Assembly: GCA_038211505.1 (NCBI GenBank) | Contig: JBBQVO010000025.1 | Location: 1-27,362 of the forward strand | Source of the DNA: JBBQVO01 sp038211505 | GTDB taxonomy: Bacteria; Chloroflexota; Dehalococcoidia; DSTF01; JACRBR01 | Direction of reading: 5' to 3' | Length of the DNA stretch: 27,362 nucleotides | Shown: positions 1-7,160 of the stretch, piece after piece | Layout: each line of letters begins with the position of its first letter | Position numbering within the stretch: position 1 is the stretch's first letter | Position numbers and translations under genes: made by a program | Notes under the pieces: generated by a model | Told to the model about the DNA's origin: nothing | The model's database searches: none | What the model saw: only the letters and a program-made list of their open reading frames with translations

Positions 1-384
1 GACTTCGAGCCAGTTGGCGTAGAGATGAGCCTCGAGGTGATTGACGCCGAGCAGCGGACGTCCGTGCCCGTAGGCCAGCGCCTTCGCCGTGTTGACGCCG
101 ACGAGCAGCGCCCCCGCCAGCCCCGGCCCCGCCGTCACCGCCACGCCCGCAAGATCGTGCCAGCCGACACCGGCCTCGGCGATCGCCGTATCGACGACCT
201 GCAGGATCACTTCGAGGTGATGCCGCGAGGCCACCTCCGGCACGACGCCGCCGTAGGGCGCGTGCAGATGAAACTGCGACGCGATGACGTTCGAGCGCAG
301 GTAGCGCCCGTCCTCCACAACAGCCGCCGCCGTCTCATCGCAAGAAGTCTCGATGCCGAGGATCAGGGAGTGAGGGGAGGTCAC
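1..384 (-). CDS. tsaD: TsaD, tRNA N6-threonylcarbamoyladenosine synthase subunit (N-terminal part, cut by window edge)
   Basis: TsaD transfers the threonylcarbamoyl group from threonylcarbamoyl-AMP to A37 of ANN-decoding tRNAs (t6A) in the cytoplasm. The 128 visible codons begin VTSPHSLILGIETSCDETAA, the family's N-terminal ASKHA motif, and include NHLEAH with H116 and H120, which match the metal-binding histidines of the family. A conserved glycine-rich stretch (TAGPGLAGAL, about residues 84-93) is also present. The chosen start is GTG at 384: no good ATG lies in frame nearby, the family motif starts seven residues later, and a TAAACT box sits 7 nt upstream (392-397), which suggests a leaderless message. 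The C-terminal two thirds lie beyond the left edge. The identification is secure; the start is probable. Confidence 0.93.
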   Translation of the reverse strand, partial: MTSPHSLILGIETSCDETAAAVVEDGRYLRSNVIASQFHLHAPYGGVVPEVASRHHLEVILQVVDTAIAEAGVGWHDLAGVAVTAGPGLAGALLVGVNTAKALAYGHGRPLLGVNHLEAHLYANWLEV

Positions 385-391
385 GGACTGA

Positions 392-397
392 AGTTTA
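392..397 (-). promoter_or_regulatory. Candidate -10 box of tsaD (leaderless type)
   Basis: On the minus strand TAAACT (TAnnnT) ends 7 nt before the GTG start of tsaD. This would place the transcription start at or next to the start codon. I see no convincing -35 hexamer and no Shine-Dalgarno sequence in the gap. Confidence 0.4.
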
Positions 398-445
398 CTT
401 CACACGTGCGTATCGTTCGCGTCAGATGCAACCTCTGCCATCCGC

Positions 446-472
446 GCGAAGCCGAGGAATCTTTCCGATGTC
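446..472 (+). repeat. Degenerate partial copy of the neighbouring intergenic repeat
   Basis: This stretch (gcgaagccgaggaatctttc, then cgatgtc) resembles the right half of the arm at 477-509 and the bases after it (491-516), with one inserted base and a few changes. It looks like an eroded direct copy of the same element, 45 nt upstream. Confidence 0.55.
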
Positions 473-476
473 GCAC

Positions 477-604
477 AACTGTCATTCTGAGCGAAGCGAA
501 GGATCTCTCCGATGTCACGCCGACTTTCGTCCTAACGTAGAGCCCTGTCGGACCGCACCGGAGGCAATCCGAAGAGATTCTTCGCTTCGCTCAGAATGAC
601 AGTT
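477..604. repeat. Inverted-repeat element between tsaD and recJ, 33-nt arms
   Basis: The arms 477-509 and 572-604 are reverse complements at 31 of 33 positions and enclose 62 nt. Each arm contains tgtcattctgagcgaagcga on one strand or the other. Within the arm, gcgaagcga is itself repetitive. A further short echo (tcagaatgac) occurs at 610-619. The spacer between two co-oriented genes (385-678) holds no convincing gene. A widespread dispersed intergenic repeat or MITE-like element is the likeliest explanation, but no transposase or target-site duplication is visible. Confidence 0.75.
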
Positions 605-638
605 GGCGGTCAGAATGACGGCGGGTGCGCAAAGGATC

Positions 639-694
639 ACTCAGCACTCACGACTCACTACGCACGACTCACAACTCATCACGCACCACTCGCC
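639..694. repeat. Degenerate heptamer tandem array (ACTCACN-like, 8 units) running into the recJ 3' end
   Basis: Eight consecutive 7-nt units start at 639: actcagc, actcacg, actcact, acgcacg, actcaca, actcatc, acgcacc, actcgcc. Each starts with ac and most fit ACTCACN. The array overlaps the last codons and the stop of recJ (stop at 679-681), so the recJ terminus has either been invaded by the array or recruited a stop from it. Confidence 0.7.
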
Positions 695-2394
695 GCGAGA
701 CGCAGATCCTCCACGCGCACCTCTAGCGTGCCGTCGCCGCGCGCGTCGAGTGTGTAGACGATGTCGATACGGTCGCCCATCTCGACGCTGATGCCGCCCA
801 TGTCGAAGGCGATCGCCTGCCATGTGACGCCGCCGTCGCGCAGCTTGAGCCGCAGATGCTTTTCGCCGGCGCCGACGTAGCGCGAATCGGCGACCGTGAC
901 ATCGCGCGCGAGAAACATCGGCTGCGGGTTGCCGATGCCGAACGGGCCGATGCGTGACAGCGCGCGGATCTCTTCGCCGCGCACGGAGCGCAGCGGCAGC
1001 TGACAATCGATCTCCAACACCGGCGCAAGATCGCGTCCCGCCAGCTCGCGCGCCGCCTCGGCGATCAGATGCTCGCGCACGGCATCGAGATCGTCGTTGT
1101 TGACGGTGAAGCCGGCGGCCGCGCGATGGCCGCCGAAGCGCACGAAGAGATCGGCGCGCGCCCGCAGCGCATCGGTGATGTGAAACTCGTCGATGCTCCG
1201 GCAGCTGGCGCGGCTCGTCGTCGCGCCGCGCTCGTACACGACGGCCGGCCGGCCGTAGAGGTTCACCAACTTCGACGCGATCAGTCCGACGATGCCGGAC
1301 GAGAAGTCGGCGTGGCCGATCATCAGCAACGGCGGCAGCTCGCGTTCGGCTTCCACCATGCGCTCCGCCAGCGTCACCGCCTGAGCCGTGCGGTCTTGGC
1401 GCTCGCGGTTGAGCGCATCGAGACGCTCGGCCAGCTCGCGGCCGCGATCGGCGTCGTCTGTCATCAGCAGCTCGAGTGCGAGCCTGGCGTGGGCGATGCG
1501 GCCGGCGGCGTTGAGCCGCGGGCCGAGGCGATAGCCGATGTCGTCGGCGCAGAGATTCGCCAGATCACAGCGCGAGATCTGCATGAGCGCCCGCAGCCCC
1601 GGCCGCCGCGTGCGGGCCAGCGCCGGTAGCCCGACGCGCAGTAGTCGCCGGTTCTCATCTATCAGCGGCGCCATGTCACACACCGTGCCCAGCGCCGCCA
1701 GATCGAGATATGCATCAGCGTCAAACGGCCGGTCGAGCGCCGCGTGCAGCGCGGCCGCGACGTGAAAGGCGAGTCCCGCCGTCGCCAGCTCGAGCATGCC
1801 GCCCGGTTGCGCATCCGTGAGCTTCGGATTCACCAGCGCCGTCGCATCCGGCAACACGGGCGGCACCGTGTGATGATCGAGGATGATCACGTCCATACCG
1901 AGGGCGCGCGCCGCCGCCACCTCATCGATCGAGCTCGTGCCGCAGTCGGCCGTGACGAGCAGCGTCGCGCCGTCGGCGTGCAGCCGCTCGATCGCCGGAA
2001 TGTTGAGGCCGTAGCCCTCGCTGAATCGATCGGGAATATACGGCATCGGCCGCGCGCCGAGAGCCGACAACGCCTCCGACAGCTGCGCCGCGGACGTCAC
2101 GCCGTCGACATCGAAGTCGCCATACACGGCGACGATCTCACCGGCGCGACAGGCGCGTGAGAGTCGATCGATCGCCACGTCGAGCGCCGGCAGCGCGTAG
2201 GGATCGGGCGCGACATCAGGACGATCGAGGAACGCGCGCGCCGACGCCGCATCGCTGATGCCGCGCAGGGCGAGGATGCGTCCCGTCAGTTCGGGCCAGT
2301 AGCCTTCGGGGAGCGTCGCCGGCCGTGGGCGGCCACGCCACCGTCGCCGGCGGGCGATATCGCCACGCGCATCCTGCGGGGCGGAGATGACCAT
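679..2394 (-). CDS. recJ: Single-stranded-DNA-specific 5'-3' exonuclease RecJ
   Basis: RecJ degrades single-stranded DNA 5' to 3' during recombination and base-excision or mismatch repair. At 571 aa the length is normal. The DHH-family metal motifs are in order: YGDFDVDG (91-98), TADCG (148-152), DHH (173-175), LGTVCDMAPL (235-244) and RLNAAGRI (293-300). The DHHA1 motif GGHRAAAGF (421-429) follows, and then the C-terminal OB-like domain. An open frame extends far upstream, but that part is a shadow of the next gene. I chose ATG 2394 because TACAAT lies 8 nt upstream; ATG 2427 would add 11 residues and has no ribosome-binding site. The C-terminus lies in a heptamer repeat array. The neighbour upstream ends at 2466 on the same strand. 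Confidence 0.95.
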   Translation of the reverse strand: MVISAPQDARGDIARRRRWRGRPRPATLPEGYWPELTGRILALRGISDAASARAFLDRPDVAPDPYALPALDVAIDRLSRACRAGEIVAVYGDFDVDGVTSAAQLSEALSALGARPMPYIPDRFSEGYGLNIPAIERLHADGATLLVTADCGTSSIDEVAAARALGMDVIILDHHTVPPVLPDATALVNPKLTDAQPGGMLELATAGLAFHVAAALHAALDRPFDADAYLDLAALGTVCDMAPLIDENRRLLRVGLPALARTRRPGLRALMQISRCDLANLCADDIGYRLGPRLNAAGRIAHARLALELLMTDDADRGRELAERLDALNRERQDRTAQAVTLAERMVEAERELPPLLMIGHADFSSGIVGLIASKLVNLYGRPAVVYERGATTSRASCRSIDEFHITDALRARADLFVRFGGHRAAAGFTVNNDDLDAVREHLIAEAARELAGRDLAPVLEIDCQLPLRSVRGEEIRALSRIGPFGIGNPQPMFLARDVTVADSRYVGAGEKHLRLKLRDGGVTWQAIAFDMGGISVEMGDRIDIVYTLDARGDGTLEVRVEDLRLAASGA

Positions 2395-2402
2395 CGGAGG
2401 CG

Positions 2403-2408
2403 ATTGTA
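2403..2408 (-). promoter_or_regulatory. Candidate -10 box of recJ (leaderless type)
   Basis: The minus strand reads TACAAT here, 8 nt upstream of ATG 2394. It is preceded by gc and followed by cgcc, the same context as the box at 3289-3294. No Shine-Dalgarno sequence precedes the ATG. The -35 region is not recognisable. Confidence 0.5.
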
Positions 2409-2465
2409 GCAGAGTCGCGATCGTCATTGGTGATTGATGCTCGGCGCTGATCGTCCCCGATAACG

Positions 2466-3194
2466 CTACGTAAAGCTGCGCACGACGTCCGCGCACAGCG
2501 CTTCGATGCCGCGGCGCGTCACCGTGATCACGCGCAGGTGCGGCAGCGGCTCCGACGTATAGAGATCCGAGACCGCATGCTTCAGTGGCGTCGGCCCCCA
2601 GATGATGATCAGCTGCGCCCAGCGCATATTCGCCAGCGCGTCGCGGCCGCTGTGCGATGCCCGTGTGCCGTCGACGTAGCGCACGTCGAGCCCCGCGCCG
2701 CCGAGCCCACGTAGCTCGCTCCACTGATGCGCCGTGCCCCCGACGATCACAATCCGCGCGACTCCGCGACGCAGCAGCATCCGCATCATTTCGATCAACC
2801 CGCGCTGGTTGTTCGATCCGGCGCAGATCTCGCACGATGGCCCGCCGACGATCACCGCCTCCCGCGCCTTGCCCGCGCCGGTGCGATCGATCGCCAGGCA
2901 AGCGTCGCCGCAGACGCGCAGCAGCGTCGCGGCCAACGCCGTCCGCGCCGCCGGCAGCTTGCTGGCGACAAGCGCCTGCTTCCCTGAATGCGTCAGCCCC
3001 GCCGCCTCCAATACCTGCCGCGCTCGCCGTGCCGCAGGCGCGCGATCGAAGCCTTCGCCCGCGAGAAATGCATCGATATTGACCGCGTCCGTCATCACCA
3101 ATCCTCGCGGCATCGATGCCCGCCGCCGGTATCGGGCTTCGCGCCCGCAGACTCTCGTCGTGCTTCCGTACGTCCGCAATGCCGCCGCGCTCAT
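2466..3194 (-). CDS. Unrecognised protein with a four-cysteine motif and DUF2325-like C-terminal pattern
   Basis: I cannot assign a function. The 242-aa protein has a helical N-terminal half and a possible metal site made of C95-x3-C99 and C121-x2-C124 (RVCGDAC and GGPSCEICAGSNNQ). An alpha/beta-looking half follows, with IVIVGGTAHQ (148-157), VDGT (174-177) and AQLIIIWGPT (193-202). The order VGG, then VDGT, then a hydrophobic strand ending in WG is reminiscent of DUF2325-type proteins; that is a weak recollection, not an identification. The start is in dispute. ATG 3194 has a near-perfect AGGAGG 6 nt upstream, but the first 33 residues are arginine-rich and poor in typical codons. ATG 3095 (MTDAVNIDAF) has GAGG 7 nt upstream and would give 209 aa. 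It lies upstream of recJ on the same strand. Confidence 0.75.
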   Translation of the reverse strand: MSAAALRTYGSTTRVCGREARYRRRASMPRGLVMTDAVNIDAFLAGEGFDRAPAARRARQVLEAAGLTHSGKQALVASKLPAARTALAATLLRVCGDACLAIDRTGAGKAREAVIVGGPSCEICAGSNNQRGLIEMMRMLLRRGVARIVIVGGTAHQWSELRGLGGAGLDVRYVDGTRASHSGRDALANMRWAQLIIIWGPTPLKHAVSDLYTSEPLPHLRVITVTRRGIEALCADVVRSFT

Positions 3195-3200
3195 GCATCA

Positions 3201-3206
3201 CCTCCT
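3201..3206 (-). promoter_or_regulatory. Strong Shine-Dalgarno sequence upstream of ATG 3194
   Basis: The minus strand reads AGGAGGTGATGC directly before the ATG, with 6 nt between AGGAGG and the start codon. This is the best ribosome-binding site in the left part of the window and the main argument for the longer form of the minus-strand gene ending at 2466. Confidence 0.6.
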
Positions 3207-3288
3207 GATCTGGCCCGTGGCCTCTCGGTTGATGCGGTGATCGTCGCGGGCGTGCGCGACAACCACTGTCGCACGGCGGCCGCCGCGC

Positions 3289-3294
3289 TACAAT
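3289..3294 (+). promoter_or_regulatory. Candidate -10 box of the alpha/beta hydrolase gene (leaderless type)
   Basis: TACAAT is followed by exactly 6 nt (cgccgc) and then ATG 3301. No Shine-Dalgarno sequence is possible in that gap. At a 17-nt spacing upstream there is only a weak -35 match (ctgtcg, 3266-3271). Confidence 0.5.
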
Positions 3295-3300
3295 CGCCGC

Positions 3301-4083
3301 ATGCCCTTCGTCAAGTCCGGCGCGATCGATCTCTATTACGAGCTGCACGGCCCGAAGCCAGCCGACGCGCCCGCCATCGTCTTCGCGCACGGCGCCGGCG
3401 GCAATCACCTCTCGTGGTGGCAACAGGCGCCGCACTTCCGCGATCGCTACACCTGCCTCGTGTTCGACCATCGCGGCTTCGGGCGCTCGCGCGATAGCGA
3501 AGGCGGTCCCGGCGGCGACGCCTTCGTCGATGATCTGCGCACTGTGCTCGATCACGCCGGCATCGAGCGGGCGACGCTCGTCGCGCAGTCGATGGGTGGC
3601 TGGACGTGCCTCGGCTTCGCGCTACGCTACCCCGCGCGCGTCGAGCGCCTGCTGATGTGCGCGACGCACGGCGGCCTCCGCTCCGACGACATCGACGCGA
3701 TCTGGTCGCTTCGCCGCGCCGGCGTCGCCGATCTGCCCGCCGGCGTGCATCCCGCCGCCGGCCCGCGGATGCACCGCGAGCAGCCGTCGCTGCACTTCCT
3801 CTACGAAGAGATCGCCGCGCTCAACCAGATGACGCCGCAGCAGCTTGGCGCGACGATGCGCGCCGCCGGCACGATCGCCGTCGAGGCACTCGCGACCCTC
3901 ACGATCCCCGTGCGCTTCATCGCCGGCGAAGAAGACATCGTCATCCCGCCCGCCGTGCTCGATGCCGCTGCGAAGCACATCGCCGGCGCCAGCGTCATCC
4001 GCGTCCCCGAAGCCGGCCACTCCGTCTACTTCGAGCGCCCCGCCGCATTCAACGCCCTCCTCGAAGACTTCCTCCGGACGTGA
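3301..4083 (+). CDS. Alpha/beta-fold hydrolase
   Basis: This 260-aa protein is a complete alpha/beta hydrolase of the lipase, esterase or C-C-bond hydrolase type. The oxyanion segment is FAHGAGGNH (28-36), followed by FDHRGFGRS (55-63). The nucleophile elbow is VAQSMGG with Ser97, the acid is Asp212 in GEEDIVIP, and the base is His240 in EAGHSVYFERP. A cap region lies at about 125-195. There is no signal peptide, so it is probably cytoplasmic. The substrate cannot be told from sequence. The crotonase-family gene starts 65 nt downstream on the same strand, so the two may be co-transcribed in the breakdown of an acyl or aromatic compound. The ATG follows a TACAAT box by 6 nt, and the encoded N-terminus aligns with family members. 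Confidence 0.9.
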   Translation: MPFVKSGAIDLYYELHGPKPADAPAIVFAHGAGGNHLSWWQQAPHFRDRYTCLVFDHRGFGRSRDSEGGPGGDAFVDDLRTVLDHAGIERATLVAQSMGGWTCLGFALRYPARVERLLMCATHGGLRSDDIDAIWSLRRAGVADLPAGVHPAAGPRMHREQPSLHFLYEEIAALNQMTPQQLGATMRAAGTIAVEALATLTIPVRFIAGEEDIVIPPAVLDAAAKHIAGASVIRVPEAGHSVYFERPAAFNALLEDFLRT

Positions 4084-4148
4084 TCGACGGGTTCGATCCA
4101 CAGCCACCGGCGTTCAGCGGAACGCGGGCGCCTCAAAGGAGCACCAAC

Positions 4149-4967
4149 ATGGCCGATGAACCGATTCTGTATGAGAAGCGCGAGGGCGTGGCGACGATCA
4201 CGCTGAACCGGCCGGAGCGCATGAATGCGTTTACGGACGTGATGATCCGCGAGTGGGCGTCGGCGCTGGAGGACGCGCGGACGGATCGCGACGTGCGGGC
4301 GGTGATCGTGACAGGCAACGGGCGCGGCTTCTGTGCGGGGGCGGATCTGCGCGGGGGGAGTGGCATCGGCGGCGGGGATGGCGCAGATGGGACGGCGCCA
4401 CCGACGGCCGCGTCGAGGCGCAACTGGCTGCGCGATGGGGTGCACTATGTGCCGCGGGCGGTGCAACTGCTCGACAAGCCGTACATCGCGGCGGTCAATG
4501 GCGCGGCGGTGGGCGCGGGGATGGATATGGCGTCGATGGCGGATATCCGGATCGCGTCGGACGCGGCGAAGTTCGCGATGTCTTATGCGAAGGTGGGGCT
4601 GATCCCTGGCGACGGCGGTTGCTACTTTCTGCCGCGGATCGTCGGCATCGCGAAGGCGCTGGAGCTGATCTGGACGGCGGACTTCTTCGACGCGCAGGAG
4701 GCGCTGCGCATCGGCTACGTCTCGAAGGTGGTGGCGGCGGACGACCTGCTGACGTCGGCGACGGAGTTCGCGCAACGGCTGGCGCAGGGGCCGGCGGTGG
4801 CGATGCAGTTGGCGAAGCGGCTCGTCTATCGGGGGTTGACGTCGGACTGGCACGAGGCGTTCGAGCAGGCGGGGCAGGCGATGGCGATCGCGCAGACGAC
4901 GGAGGACGCACGCGAGGGGCCGCGCGCGTTCGTGGAGAACCGGCCGCCGAAGTTTGTGGGGCGGTAG
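4149..4967 (+). CDS. Enoyl-CoA hydratase/isomerase (crotonase) family protein
   Basis: The 272-aa protein has the full crotonase core: ITLNRPERMNAF (17-28), the first oxyanion-hole loop GRGFCAGADL (58-67), and the second loop AAVNGAAVGAG (114-124). ADIRIAS, then KVGLIPGDGG (148-157) follow. In classical hydratases two glutamates 20 residues apart act as acid and base (Glu144 and Glu164 in the rat enzyme). Here those positions read Asp126 and Tyr146, so simple hydratase activity is doubtful. An isomerase of the PaaG or dienoyl-CoA type, or another crotonase reaction, is as likely. A glycine-rich insert sits at 68-82. AAAGGAG (4135-4141) precedes the ATG by 7 nt, so unlike its upstream neighbour it has a classical ribosome-binding site. 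Confidence 0.88.
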   Translation: MADEPILYEKREGVATITLNRPERMNAFTDVMIREWASALEDARTDRDVRAVIVTGNGRGFCAGADLRGGSGIGGGDGADGTAPPTAASRRNWLRDGVHYVPRAVQLLDKPYIAAVNGAAVGAGMDMASMADIRIASDAAKFAMSYAKVGLIPGDGGCYFLPRIVGIAKALELIWTADFFDAQEALRIGYVSKVVAADDLLTSATEFAQRLAQGPAVAMQLAKRLVYRGLTSDWHEAFEQAGQAMAIAQTTEDAREGPRAFVENRPPKFVGR

Positions 4968-5034
4968 TTCGGGCGCCGGCGCGATCGTAGGTTCGGCGTA
5001 GTCCTGGCGTCAGGCGGCGCGCGCCGGTTGGCGC

Positions 5035-5040
5035 TACGGT
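5035..5040 (+). promoter_or_regulatory. Weak candidate -10 box of the lipoprotein gene (leaderless type)
   Basis: TACGGT (TAnnnT) is followed by 6 nt and ATG 5047. It is the weakest of the five similar boxes in the window, but the spacing is identical to those of the hydrolase and purQ. No Shine-Dalgarno sequence is present. Confidence 0.3.
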
Positions 5041-5046
5041 CGAAGC

Positions 5047-5655
5047 ATGAAGAACCAACTCCGACCGTCGACGGTCCGCATCTATCTCGCTCTCGCCCCG
5101 ATCCTCTTGTTGCTCGCCGCCGTCTCATGCGGAGGGAAGTCGGCTGCCGTTGCGCCGACGGCAACACAACCGCCGTCCGCGACCGCGATTGCGATTCGAA
5201 CGACGGGGATGAGCGACCTCGACGAGATCATCCGACTCACGCTGGCGGGCGATCGCGCTGGCCTTGTCGCCAGGCTCGGGTATACGGCCTTGGCGTGTGT
5301 GCGCCCGCAGCAGGAGGGTTCGCCGCCTCCGTGCGAGGGCGACGAGCCGGCCGGCACGGTGGTCGATGCATTTCTGGAGGCGGGCTGCGGCGGCAATTGG
5401 GTACGCGCGCATGACGCAGTGCGGAGCGTCGGCGGGCCAATGAAAACTGCGACTCTGTTCGCTGTCGGCCGCGCGCGGCCGAGCGCAGAACCGCCGCACA
5501 CCGAGTATCGCATCGCGTTTAGGTACGACGACAGCGAACTCGGATACTGGTTCGATGTCCTGAACGGACGCATCGTCGGATTGGAGCAGGGCTGCGGTCC
5601 GATCGCCGGCGTCGCGAAGTTCGTCGACGGGTTCGTGCTGGCGCCTCCTCCTTAG
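5047..5655 (+). CDS. Putative lipoprotein of unknown function
   Basis: I recognise no family. The 202-aa product begins with a positively charged MKNQLRPSTVR and a hydrophobic segment at 12-25. A lipobox-like AVSC follows, with Cys28 and then GG, so export and lipid anchoring are likely. A low-complexity linker (about 31-47, rich in A, T, P and S) comes next. The mature part holds four further cysteines or so (CVRPQQ, PPCEGD, AGCGGN, QGCGP), which could form disulfides outside the membrane. The sequence RYDDSELGYWFDVLNGRIVG near the end looks like the beta-rich end of a small NTF2-like or Cys-bridged domain; this is only an impression. It stands alone between the crotonase gene and a small orphan. 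Confidence 0.75.
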   Translation: MKNQLRPSTVRIYLALAPILLLLAAVSCGGKSAAVAPTATQPPSATAIAIRTTGMSDLDEIIRLTLAGDRAGLVARLGYTALACVRPQQEGSPPPCEGDEPAGTVVDAFLEAGCGGNWVRAHDAVRSVGGPMKTATLFAVGRARPSAEPPHTEYRIAFRYDDSELGYWFDVLNGRIVGLEQGCGPIAGVAKFVDGFVLAPPP

Positions 5656-5677
5656 GTAGGCTGAATTCGAAGTGAAC

Positions 5678-5953
5678 ATGGCAATCGAACAACACCAGCT
5701 GAGTACCGTCGTACCGGCGGAAACGCTACCGGAGGCGTATCGGCGCGTCCGCGCGATCGAGGACAAGCTCCGTGCGGCGTATCCGGAGGCGCGGTTCGAG
5801 CTGCATTGTGTCGCGGACGACGAGTTGCAGCTGTTCATCTACTCCAACGCCGACTCGATCCACGATCCGATGGATCTCATCGAAGGCGAACAGGACAGGC
5901 TTTCCGACGAGCTCGGTATCAGCCTGTTTCTTGTTCCGGCAGGGCCGCCCTGA
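5678..5953 (+). CDS. Small conserved-looking hypothetical protein
   Basis: The product is 91 aa (MAIEQHQLST...), or 93 aa if GTG 5672 is used. It reads as a genuine soluble alpha/beta protein: a helix with AYRRVRAIEDKLRAAYP, a strand ARFELHCVADDELQLFIYS, and an acidic helix DPMDLIEGEQDRLSDELG ending in ISLFLVPAG. There is no signal peptide or membrane segment. It lies 22 nt after the lipoprotein gene and 74 nt before purQ. It is not PurS, the usual small partner of PurQ, whose motifs are absent. TAGGCT at 5657-5662, 9 nt before GTG 5672, could be a leaderless -10 box, so the start is uncertain. Confidence 0.65.
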   Translation: MAIEQHQLSTVVPAETLPEAYRRVRAIEDKLRAAYPEARFELHCVADDELQLFIYSNADSIHDPMDLIEGEQDRLSDELGISLFLVPAGPP

Positions 5954-6015
5954 CCTTCGATCGTTGCTGTAGTAGTCGCGCGCTCGTCGTTGCCCAACAT
6001 CAAACATCGGCCCGA

Positions 6016-6021
6016 TATACT
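6016..6021 (+). promoter_or_regulatory. Candidate -10 box of purQ (leaderless type)
   Basis: TATACT is followed by 6 nt (gcggcg) and ATG 6028. It fits the TAnnnT consensus well and leaves no room for a Shine-Dalgarno sequence, so the transcript probably starts at or near the A of the ATG. No clear -35 element is seen. Confidence 0.5.
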
Positions 6022-6027
6022 GCGGCG

Positions 6028-6735
<708 letters not shown>

Positions 6736-6748
6736 CGATCCACTAAGA

Positions 6749-6766
6749 GCACGAAGGGCACGAAGG
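6749..6766. repeat. Two tandem copies of GCACGAAGG
   Basis: Two perfect 9-nt units stand 14 nt after the purQ stop, in the gap between purQ and the convergent small gene. The context cactaaga before them resembles intergenic repeats common in some GC-rich genomes. No hairpin or terminator is formed by them. Confidence 0.5.
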
Positions 6767-6786
6767 TTGGAGCGGGCTACCGGAGA

Positions 6787-7029
6787 TCATCGCGTACTTG
6801 AGGCATGGCTCCTGGGTAGACCGCGGCGTGCGGCTAAAAGTTCCTCCAGCGCCTGATCAACCTTTGGATCCTCGGCGATCCACCGCAAAATGTCGCGTCT
6901 TCGTTCGAGCGTCATTCGCCGTCGCTGGCGCAGACGGAAGCGGATCGAATCGCGAGCGTTGGAGACGGTCGACGTGATCGCATCGATGATGCCGCGACGT
7001 TGGCCGTCTGTGTGGATCGTTGACGCCAT
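6787..7029 (-). CDS. Small hypothetical protein
   Basis: The 80-aa product has no family that I recognise. It is helical and basic in the middle (RFRLRQRRRMTLERRRDILRW) with an acidic C-terminal helix EDPKVDQALEELLAARRG, and could bind nucleic acid or a partner protein; that is inference. Reading the codons, the middle of the gene uses GC-ending triplets as its neighbours do. GAGAAGAGA stands about 7-9 nt before ATG 7029 on the minus strand. It converges on purQ (51 nt between stops) and is divergent from the polysaccharide operon. It could also be a chance open frame. Confidence 0.5.
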   Translation of the reverse strand: MASTIHTDGQRRGIIDAITSTVSNARDSIRFRLRQRRRMTLERRRDILRWIAEDPKVDQALEELLAARRGLPRSHASSTR

Positions 7030-7132
7030 GACTGTGTTCTCTTCTCGTTAAACCAGCGCCTGAGCTCGATCAGCACAATCCTACCAGAGGCCGATCCAGG
7101 GCGGACAGCGCAAGGTGCTGGCACCCAAGGTC

Positions 7133-7160
7133 GGGGGTTTGGGCGGGCGGGCATGGGGGG
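7133..7160 (+). promoter_or_regulatory. G-quadruplex motif upstream of the polysaccharide operon
   Basis: Five G-runs of 3-6 bases are separated by loops of 3, 1, 1 and 3 nt: 7133-7137, 7141-7143, 7145-7147, 7149-7151 and 7155-7160. Any four can form a canonical intramolecular quadruplex. It lies on the coding strand 107 nt before the first glycan gene, so it would be in the promoter or in the 5' leader. The rest of 7030-7267 shows no gene and no clear sigma-70 promoter. Confidence 0.55.

Noticed and set aside
25..540. Plus-strand open frame of 171 codons
   Set aside because: It is antisense to tsaD and then runs through the repeat element; the composition is arginine- and histidine-rich and no motif is present.
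477..604. Inverted-repeat element as an insertion sequence
   Set aside because: The 62 nt inside encode nothing, and no target duplication is seen; it is too short for more than a MITE-like or REP-like element.
639..694. Short direct repeats as a CRISPR array
   Set aside because: The units are 7 nt and contiguous, without unique spacers of constant length, and no cas gene lies nearby.
2428..3555. Upstream continuation of the recJ frame (958 codons in all)
   Set aside because: RecJ length and motifs fit a start at 2394 or 2427. The extension is antisense to, or out of frame with, the hydrolase and the neighbouring minus-strand gene, and has the arginine-rich composition of a shadow frame.
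5678..5953. Small gene before purQ as PurS
   Set aside because: The size fits, but the PurS strand pattern and conserved glycines are absent, and the product is acidic with another layout.
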